Below the pieces are notes generated by a model. The model had not been told where the DNA came from. It saw only the letters and a list, made by a program, of their open reading frames with translations, and did not search any database. DNA of 64,000 nt from Pestalotiopsis fici W106-1 (Eukaryota > Ascomycota > Sordariomycetes > Amphisphaeriales > Sporocadaceae): NCBI RefSeq assembly GCF_000516985.1, contig NW_006917094.1:1178001-1242000 (forward strand). The letters are read 5' to 3'. The translations under genes were made by a program, and so were the position numbers. Below are positions 49,359 through 59,000 of the stretch, piece by piece. Every line of letters begins with the position of its first letter. Position 1 is the stretch's first letter.

Positions 49359-51021
49359 TCACTTCCTGACACATTCTATGGATACTCCAAGCTTCTGTGC
49401 GTCATGGAATCCAATTATAATGCTGTCTGTATCGTCGGCAGTGATCTCACGGGTATCGGCAAGGGCTTTGACCTTGGCTGTGCATTCCTTGTACTGAGCA
49501 TCAGTCAATGAAATGGACAGAGCCTCTGCTCTCGCCTTTATGGCATTCCAGCCAGTCAGGCGAGACGCAAAATTTATGCATCGATCGATTCCAAAGTCAG
49601 CTGGGTTGAGAACCTCATACGTTGAAGGGTTGTTGAGGACAGCTTTGGCGTGGACGCCGGCCTTGTGTGTAAAGGCGCAAGAACCCGTGATGTAATTGTT
49701 GAAGGGAATGTCAATCTTGACTGCGTCAGCCACCAGCTGTTCAATCGCCTTGAGCTTCTTGATGTTGTATTTATTGATAACATAGTCGCGGTCGGCAACA
49801 ACCATGCAGGCTATCAGACCGCCTAGAGGGGTGATACCATTGCGCTCCCCAATTCCGAGAACGGTAGTATCAATATGGGTTGCACCGGCCCGTAGTGCAG
49901 AGTAGGCGTTTGCGATAGCACAGCCTGTATCATTGTGAAAATGTGTTTCTATCTCACATGAAACGACACTGCGAATAGTTTTGATCAAATCGTAGACTTG
50001 TTGAGGATTGGCGCAGCCCACTGTATCCGCAATGCCAACTCGATTGACGCCTACCTTGCTGACAGCCTGATAGATGGAAAGCAGATCGACGAGATCGGAC
50101 CGGAAGCTGTCTTCAGAAGAGAACCTGATCTCGATATTCCTGGCTTTGACGTATTCAATGACCTCGAGTGCTGTCTTGTGAACATCAGACATCTTTTTGC
50201 CGTGAGAACTTTTCATTGAAAATGATGACGTTCCTAAGAAAAGATTGCTTGTTTGTGTCAGCGAGAAAACACTCTCTTTTCCCTTTCCCCTCCCAAACCA
50301 ATGAGGTTTTCCCTGGTCTCAACTTACACGCCATGTACACCAGTTTCCACAGCGATTCTAGCATCATCCATATTGCATCGAATATGAGTCAGGATCTTCC
50401 ACTTTGATAAGTATGCATGATTTATGCGAGTGATCTTTCGTAGCTACCTTGGCTCTCAGGCCGAGTTTACAGATGGCTTCGCAATCCGCACGTGACTGCT
50501 CACTAGCTGCTGGTGTGGTCAATTCGATCTGCTCTCGGGCAAAGATCTTAGCTACTTTTTTCAAAGATTCGAGTGGCTGATGAGTAGTAAACCTACGTAG
50601 TCAACACCTGTACTCAGGCTTAGTATACATTCTCTTCAAAGAGGACTTGTACTCACCAAATTCGTCTAGAGCTCTGGCAATCTCGATCTTTTTCTCTGTA
50701 TCAAAGAAGGCGTTGGAAAATTGCTCACCCTGGAGAAGTTGTAAGTATAAGATACGTCCTCAAATGCTGTAAAATCCCGACTGATTCTTACCTCCCGTAG
50801 GGTTGAATCGATGATTTTAAAACATGAGACATGACCTGCATAATGATAAGCTTCTCATCACACGATAAAGCTTGTCTAATTCTCATGGAACGGTGTTAGG
50901 AAAACTTTTGAGGGTCATTAGCCTTGCGGTTGTTGAGTACCAACTTACTAAAGTCAGAGTGATTTCTTATGCCACCGGAACTAGTTGCATGGTTTAGAGC
51001 CGCAATGGGTCGGGCGATCAT
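49359..51021 (-). pseudogene. Homocitrate synthase paralogue with apparent frameshift
   Basis: Homocitrate synthase joins acetyl-CoA and 2-oxoglutarate, the first step of the fungal aminoadipate route to lysine. Exons in coding order are 51021-50949, 50835-50792, 50729-50657, 50607-50597 (11 bases), 50528-50448, 50395-50328 and 50233-49359. Catalytic blocks [18 protein letters not shown] and [11 protein letters not shown] are intact. In the last exon the frame entered by the splice reads like the family for about nine residues, then hits a stop; the rest of the gene is in another frame from about 50208. Compared with the family spacing roughly 14 bases are missing. A weaker AG at 50209-50210 would keep frame but would delete about 13 residues of a conserved barrel strand. 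I read it as a decaying duplicate next to the SwnK-like gene. Confidence 0.75.
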
Positions 51022-52400
51022 GATGATAGTTGCGATGTCGTCCGATAAACGTCACGGTTAGAGAGAGTATCTAAAAAAGAATAAACAGTCAAGTTAATAA
51101 TCACGTTCAGTGTTTGTGAAATATTGGTAAGCGGTTGTTCAAAGTGCCCAAGGCCATCAAGAATATTTAACATTTCATAGATTTCCTTCACGCCTATCGC
51201 CCTGAAACTTGTAGAGAAAATCCTTACTGCAACAATACTTGAGTGTCGCAATACTGGCGAGTATGGCCAGGGGAGAATATGTCACCGGCCAGAATACCCA
51301 ATCGGACTTCCTCTCATGCGCGCAGAACTTCAGCGATGTATCTAGAGCCTATTACCACGTGGAATCTGGAGCAGAACTGTCTCGAGAAATGATCAGCAAA
51401 GCCCTCGCCTTCAGATGATGCAAGATATCAATGAATGCCGAATAACAGACAGTTGGGAATAGTGAGGTTTAGTTTGATCAATGCCGGGCATGATGCGCAT
51501 CTGCCTTAGCCAATTGAGGCCGCGAGTAGAGCCCTCGCGTAGACATATCTAAAGAAACCTCCGATGCGGGATGTATTAGTGACCCTAGTCTTCGGCTGTG
51601 CCTTGAGATTCGGTGAGTAATTACTTGATACCAATTCGGCATATCGGGCCTCGGAGACAGGATAAATTGCCGACTTGTTGGGGCTTACCCTGGACCATTT
51701 TACCCCTTTGAGTACTATGACAGGCGCCCATCGCCAAAAGTATCCGGGCAGTGCTGGGTCCACTTCGCCGCCAAGTCCAGATCTTGGCCATTCGACATTT
51801 GAATCTAGGACCATAATGTACAATTTCATCATTCACAGAATGATGTGGTGGGAGGAGAAGAAGAGGATGAAGAAGAATGCCCCGCAGGCACTGAACTTTA
51901 ATTTGGCGAAATTCGTCTTTGAGATCACCAGAAGGTCAGTGGATCAGAGAACTTAGGACGATGCTCGCGACTGGATTGGTGATCTGAAGGCTGTCAATCA
52001 AGGAATACTTGGTGAATGCACACTTGAGTCAACAATTATCAATCTCTGTGTGAATGTTTGTGTCTCTTTGCGTTCGATTCGAAATACGCGCCGAGGCTTA
52101 ATGATAGGTGGTAAAATTTCCTCGAAGGCTGATTCATTCATTATGCTATCTACGTGTTTATACGCTGAATCTTTTTCGTCGAGCTGTTGAAAAAAATAGC
52201 CAATGGACACTCAGGGTGATAGTGTATCAAATTCTGGTCTTTGTTCCCTTGAGCACTGTTATTGTACTACTCCTTGCCTTTAGTGGCTTGTACTTTGGTT
52301 GTGACGCTATTCACTGTGATGTCCCTACCTCCTCATCACGCCTGCCTACAGTAGTGGGAAATTTAGGGGGTTGGGGAGTCTTCTTGTCTTTCTGGAAGCG

Positions 52401-52571
52401 CTATAAGCCTTCTGTGGCAAAATGTTCTTCTCGGACGAAGAGTTCTTCTTGGTCCCCTAGAGGAGCCGCTGCAGGCACTGCTATATAATAGAATCCAAAA
52501 TAACCGGTTGCATCGTCGTGCTCGTTGTAAATCCGCAAACACGTGTTGCCGTAGTCGTAAGCCAGTAAATT
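52401..52571 (-). pseudogene. C-terminal gene fragment, unknown family
   Basis: A 56-codon open stretch with protein-like composition, containing YGNTCLRIYNEHDDATGYFG and ending at TAG (52403-52401). It is preceded by a stop with no start or acceptor. Its last codons fall within the left arm of an inverted repeat, and the right arm encodes the same terminal peptide on the other strand with an in-frame stop. This looks like a relic of a lost gene. Confidence 0.45.
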
Positions 52572-52777
52572 CTATTGTCAATCCGTAGGTTTTATATTAA
52601 AATCGTATTGTGTTTGAAAGAAAAAGAAAAGAATCGCGAGTTTTCTTTTTGCCAGTGGGTGACTTAGTGGATAGTCTAGTGGATGGTTATAGTGGCTGTA
52701 AGGGACGTTATAGCAGACTTTATAGTGGGGGGGTTTAAGAAGAACTCTTGATTTGAGAAGAACATTTTGCCACAGAA
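52410..52777. repeat. 368-bp inverted repeat with 41-base arms
   Basis: Arms at 52410-52450 and 52737-52777 match in inverted orientation at 36 of 41 positions: the outer 23 and inner 13 are perfect, and five bases between differ. Both arms read as the same short coding peptide. No clear target-site duplication is visible, so an inverted duplication of a gene end is as likely as a small transposon. Confidence 0.7.
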
Positions 52778-53025
52778 TACTTCTAGTGTGGAGAAGGCCC
52801 GGTGAATTAGCAAGCTTTATTACCTACCTATATACAGAAGGCTTCTCAACCCCCCAAACAGCTGTAATTTTCACCCTCGTTATCAGCCCATCAACTCAAA
52901 CTCATGGATCTTACTGGTGCGAATAATTGGGATCTTTAAGTCACAGGCCAAGTCTTTCTTTGCATGACACGTCAATTAGAATGATCAGTTGGACGAGTTG
53001 TCGTACGAGGTAATGAACGACTATT

Positions 53026-56000
53026 CTAGAATACATCACTTTTCACCGAAGCAATCCGTCCAAGATAAGCTCTCGCCGAATCCTCATTGAATGATGGCGG
53101 TGGTGGGAGTTCGTTGGAGGCAAAGATGTCTACTTCGATGCCTGTAAAGTGAAACATTGCAATAGCTTCTTCTTCGGTGGGACAGATATCCAGGACTGCA
53201 GAGATTCTCGCGAATGAACTCTTCGGGTTGGTTGTGGCAAACTCCATGGCCTGTGTCCGCCACTCGCTGAACGGAATGAGTTCCTGTTGAGGGCCAGCCA
53301 ACAGCTTGAAGAACTGGTCAAAGCTCAAAGCCTTGTTGTTGACCAAATTGAAATCATTTCCTGACAGAAGGTCTCCCGTCATGACCGTGACTATTGATTC
53401 TGCCAGATAATCAACTGGTAGGACCAAGGATAGGTCAGTTGCAATTGACGGGAATTTGCCCATCTCGACACATCCTACCACAAGGTTGTGTAGGAAATCA
53501 CCACGATCAAGCCGGAAATGGCCAGTTGATGCTGCTGATACGTATGGTAGACGGTAAATTGAGGCTTTGGCACCTCGCCATCTTGCCGCTTTTACCATCT
53601 GCTCTGCCATCCACTTGGAAGTTGAATAGCCATATTCTGTAGCAGACTTGGATACACTGTAGCCCATGTACCTTGGAATGACTGCTATAGTCGAAACGTG
53701 GTGAATTGGCTTCGGCCGTCCGGTAGCTGCTAGCCGGAGAACTTCTTTCGTACTCGTCACGTTTGCGCCGATGTAGTCGTCTAATGGTCGCATCCAGTCT
53801 ACCAGAGCGGCTGCATGACACACAGCGTCAACCTGTCCCGCTAATTTCCCGAATTCTGGCTCAGACATTCCAAAGTACGGCTTAGATATGTCCCCGGATG
53901 TTGCTGTGAGTAGCGACTCATAGTCTTGAGTCCAAAGGCCATACTGCCTCAGAATCTGTACCACCCTGTCCCGAGCACCTGTTGCGGAAGCAGCACGAAC
54001 CAGACAATGAGCCTTGATGCCTCTTCTCAGCAAATAGGCCGTGATGAATGCACCAACATACCCTGTAGAGCCCGTGATGAAGACAGTATTGGGGGGCCCC
54101 GGGATTGCGCGAGATGCATCGAAGGCAAGGCAAGGTTCCAGACATCCCTCATTGCTCGGTGTTTCTGGTAATGTCGTGCCTTGACTCGTGGCTTCCGTCG
54201 CGTCACTCCATGTCTCAGAAGAACTTCTCGATAGAGATTTGTACATTTCTGACAACAAAAATTGACTCAGAGTTCGTAGATTGGGGTGATCAAACACGAA
54301 TTTGCTTGGAAGCGTCAAGCCGGTCAGGCTAGATAGGCGCTTGCGTGTAGCAATGGAAGTCAACGAGTCGACTCCAAGTTCCCTCAATGGATCATCAATG
54401 TTAATGCTGACGTCGGATGCAAATCCCAAGACTTTAGCTACTTCGTGTCGGACAGTGCTTAAAACAATGGTTTCATGCTGATCGCGGTCAACTTCCAGTA
54501 AGGCGCTGACAAGCACTGGCCTTTTCAGATCAGCTGAGGAGAGTAACTTAGGTTTGACAAGCGATCGGAACAGAGGGGGAACACCGCCGGACTCATTGTA
54601 GTATGTTTGGAGTTTGTCGAAGTCATAGGCAGCCACAATGCTGTGAGGACAGTCCTCTTGAACCAGCTGTTCAAACAAATCCAGGCCAGTTTCTGGGTGT
54701 AAGGAGCACATGCCCATCTCGGAATATCGAGCTTTAGAGTGCTCATCAAGCCTTTCACCCATCCCTTCGCCACCCCATAGTCCCAGTGAGACTGTGGTGG
54801 CCGGCAAATGCATCGCCGAACGCATGTATGCGATTGAGTCAAGGAACGTGTTGGCCGCGGCGTAATTGGCCTGCCCAGCATTTCCTATCACTCCAGAAAG
54901 AGAAGAGCACATAATGAAGAAGTCCAGATCCATATGTTGCGTCAGGCAATGGAGATGCCATGCACCGTCGACCTTGCCCCGATAGACAGTTTCGAGCCTC
55001 CCTTCCGTGAGAGACGTAAGCACTCCATCATCGAGTGTACCTGCGGTATGAATGATACCGCGCAAAGGGCGAGATGAGGAGAAGAGCTCAAAGATCCCTT
55101 CGACACCGTGTCGGTCTCCCATATCAACAGTAAGCACAGTCACTTTGGCTCCTAGTTCTGCCACCTCTTGTAGCAGTGCTTCAGCTCCCGGGACATCCAT
55201 TCCACGGCGACATGCAAGCACTATATCGGTCACAGCATGGAATTTCACTAGCCTCCTGCAAAACTGACGACCAATATCGCCGAGGCCGCCTGTAATCAAG
55301 ACTGCACCATCCTTTCGTACGAAACAGTTCTGCTTCGTTTGTAAAGAATCGCGCGGTCTGTAGCGTTCAATCCGAGGTATCAGTACCTGACCGTCTCGTA
55401 GTGCACATTCGGGTTCATCTTCGACAGTAAGCGCCAAGGGGAAAGCGTCGACCGTGCTCTGCCCTTCCCCTAGATCTATCAAGCGTAGGCGCAATTCAGA
55501 GTGCTCGGTTCGGGCTGTCCGTATCAGTCCCCATATAGGTGCTGCCCCAGCATTCGTAACTCCGTCCTGGAAGCCAGTGCCAACAGCTTGGTGGGTCACC
55601 CATACAAGTTCTGGGGAAAAACGGGCTTCCACTGCCGTTTGCAATAGACTCAGAGTCATTTTTGATAGTGTGTGAGCCTGACTCAACACATCTGCAGATA
55701 AGTCCATTAGACAGATCAGACCACTCAGCGACTCTGCGTCACCAAGCTGGTCCACCTTCCGCACATATAGGCCTCTGCGCGACAAAGAGGCGATGACCCC
55801 AGACATCCAAGGCAATTCAACGCCAGCCGGGCAAAGAATTCCCCAAGTGGATATCAAAGGCTTCTTTTGAGTATTGGAAGGCTGCCATTGAATAGCGAAC
55901 GTTTGATCTGTAGGCTTTGCCGCTAGCTCCGATGAAGGTACTTGCGACGTAGATTCGTTGCCGTCATCGTGGGGAAGAGAGTAGTTGCGTTGGAAAGCAT

Positions 56001-59000
56001 ATGTAGGTAGCTGTACCCTTCGACAATGGAATGGAGAAAAGACTGCCGACCAATTGATCCCAACATGGCGGATGTGTAGTTCGGCGAGACTTCGGTGAAA
56101 GACAGAAAGGTCTTGCTGACCCGGAGCAAGGGAGGGAAGCCAGGTCATATAGTCAGATTCTTGACGGTCTACAAAGCATTCCATGCCCATGCTGCTGAGG
56201 ACTGGACGTGAGCCGAGCTCCAGAGACACATTGACACCCAAGTCAGAAACAGCAAATATGGCATCTGTAAAGAGTACCGGGTCGACAATGTGCTGGACCC
56301 AGTATTCTGGATCCTCCATCTGACCTGCATCAGCCAGCTGACCTGTCCGACTGCTGACAATAGGTATTCGAGGTTGATGGAAGGTGATTTTCTCTGCCAC
56401 TGCACGGAATTGTGGCAGTATATCTCTCATAAGATGTGAATGAAACGCGCGAGACACATTGAGTTTCTTGCTTTTGCGACCCTTGGCGGTAAAGTGAGCC
56501 GTGATGACTCCTACGTCTTCGCGATTTCCAGAGATGACCGTTTGCTCTGGCGAGTTACTTGCAGCAATAGAGACTTGACTACCATGCCCCAAAAGGTTGA
56601 TCGCTGCAACGGTCTCCTGTAGACCAGCCTCCATGGCTACCATCGCACCACTGTCGGGCATACTTTGCATCAAGGAACCACGACAAGCCACAAGAGAGCA
56701 GGCACTTGGAAGATCCAGAACACCAGCGGCAAAAGCCCCTGCGAACTCACCAACGCTGTGGCCTAGGATGACATCGGGTTCTACCCCGAAGCTCTCGCAG
56801 AGCAGCCAAAGTGAGGCCTGAATGGAGAATATTGCAGCCTGAGCAAAATCGGTCCGATCTAGCAATAAAGCCAAGCTTGTGCCAGCCTCAGCCCACATCA
56901 CATCTAACAAAGGTGCTTCGAGTTCAGAAAAATATGCTGCCACTTGATCTAGCGACGAGCGAAAGAGTGGATATGTCTGGTAAAGCATTTTGCCCATGCC
57001 CAAGACTTGGCTACCCTGACCGCTGAAGAGCACAGCAAGGCGTGGCTTTCTTACATCCTGATCGAAAGGATTTGTCACTATCGAAGAACTAGGCTCGCGG
57101 ATTGACGCCAGCTGCTCCAGCAAATCGTCTTTACTTCGGGCTTTGAAAGCCAAGCGGTGATGAAAATGAGTACGAGTAGTCGCCAACGAAAAGGCCATGT
57201 CTTGAAGAGATGGGCTGGGACCTGGTCTCTTGACGTATTGTTCGAACCGCAGCACTTGATGTTGCAAGGCGATAGACGTCCGGCCAGAGATGAGAAATAC
57301 CAGATCAAATGATGGTGATTCGCCACTATTCATTTGACCAAGTTCATTTGCCGGGCTGGGAGACTCCTCGAGAATGACATGGGCGCCTGTGCCTCCTATT
57401 CCGTACGAGCTGATGCCTGCGTGACGCTTTCTATGGATACTGGCAGGCCAAGGTTGTTCTTCTTGAACAAGTGACATTTTAGCTGCCTCCCAATCGACTG
57501 CAGAAGTCGGCACTGCCGCATGCAGGGTTCGTGGTAGTTTGCTGTGCTGAAGAGACAGAGCGACCTTGATCATACCAGCAATGCCAGCTGCTGCTCCACA
57601 ATGGCCGATATTCGATTTGGAGGATCCAATCCACAAGGGATCAGCTTTCGAGTCTCTGCCACGAAAGACTTCAGCAAGTGCTGCAGCCTCGATCGGGTCA
57701 CCGAGCGTTGTAGCCGTACCATGCGCCTCAATGTAATCGACATCGCTGGCCTGAACTCCAGCGCCTGCAAGTACTTTCCGAATCAGCCGGGCCTGGCTAG
57801 GGCCGCTAGGCACGGTAAGACCCGCAGCTCGTCCTCCATGATTCACACCTGTGCCTCTGATAACAGCATGAATAATGTCGCCGTCACGTTCTGCCTTGGA
57901 TAGACGTTTAAGCACCATCATGGAGATGCCCTCACTGAAGCCTGTGCCCTGCGTATCAGCAGAGAAGGCTCGGCAGCGACCATCGCGTGATAATCCCTGT
58001 AGTTGACTAAATTCGATATGTATACCAGGGCTGGATAATATCGTCATGCCGCCTGCAAGGGCCATATCACATTCACCCAAGCGTAAGGCGTTGCATGCCA
58101 GATGCACTGTGACTAGGGAAGAGGAACATGCGGTGTCCACGGTCATCGTTGGTCCATGGAGGCCGAAAAAATAGGATAGACGGCCAGAGGCCACGGCACT
58201 GGCGCTTCCCGTGATGGAGTAGCCATTCAGGTTGCCCGACTTTCGATTTGTTGCCAAGTTGTTACTGACGCCCAAAAACACGCCGGTCTCGCTGCCTTGG
58301 AGCATTTGCCGGGTGTAACCAGCACGCTCGAAGGCTTCCCAGGCAACCTCAAGCGCCAAGAGTTGCGTGCAATCCATTTCCTGAGCCTCTCGTGGCGAAA
58401 TGCCGAAAAAAGATATATCGTGTGTAAGGATCGAGTCCAGGAACCCGCCATACCGACAGTATGATTTCCCGGGTATGCCTGGGCTTGCATCGTAGAGCTT
58501 GTCAGCATCCCAACGATCTTTCGGAACTTTGGTTATGGCATCACCGCCCCTTTCGAGAAGATCCCAGAAGTCATCAGGATCGTGGATGTGGCCAGGCAAA
58601 CGGCATGCCATGGAGACAATCGCAATGTCATCATCGTGGACCTTCCTGTCAAATCCAGCATCGCGATCCGTGTCCACCTTTTGTTCAGAGATACTCGTGG
58701 CTCCCATGAGATACTTAGCTAGCGCTTTGATTGTGAAATGTTCAAACAACACAGGCACTGGTATCTTGAAGCCGACCAACTTCTCCAGCTGCTTTTGTAC
58801 TTGGATCAGTCTAACGGAATCGCCTCCGATCTGAAAGAAGCCATCTTCAATACCAACTTGATCATGGCCTAGGACGCTGGACCATATGTCTCGTATTTGG
58901 GTCTCCAAGTTAGTTGTGGGTTGCTTAGAAGAGATGATGCTCATCTTCATCAAAGGATCTGGTAGGGCTTTTCGATCAACCTTTTGATTTGGCGATAACG

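Larger units (their letters stand above)
51022..53025. other. Gene-poor gap downstream of the megasynthase
   Basis: About 2 kb of AT-rich DNA between the homocitrate synthase paralogue and the synthase. It contains the inverted duplication and gene fragment described separately. Open frames at 51506-51832 (-) and 51998-52210 (-) are not recognised. Confidence 0.4.

Noticed and set aside
50209..50327. A longer intron that would keep the homocitrate synthase in frame
   Set aside because: It would remove about 13 residues of a conserved barrel strand, while the better acceptor at 50234 continues the family match before the frame breaks.
51506..51832. 108-codon open frame on the - strand
   Set aside because: Not recognised, and flanked by AT-rich DNA with other short frames in both directions.
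52410..52777. Calling the inverted repeat a MITE
   Set aside because: No target-site duplication is clear and both arms read as the same coding peptide, so a duplicated gene end is at least as likely.
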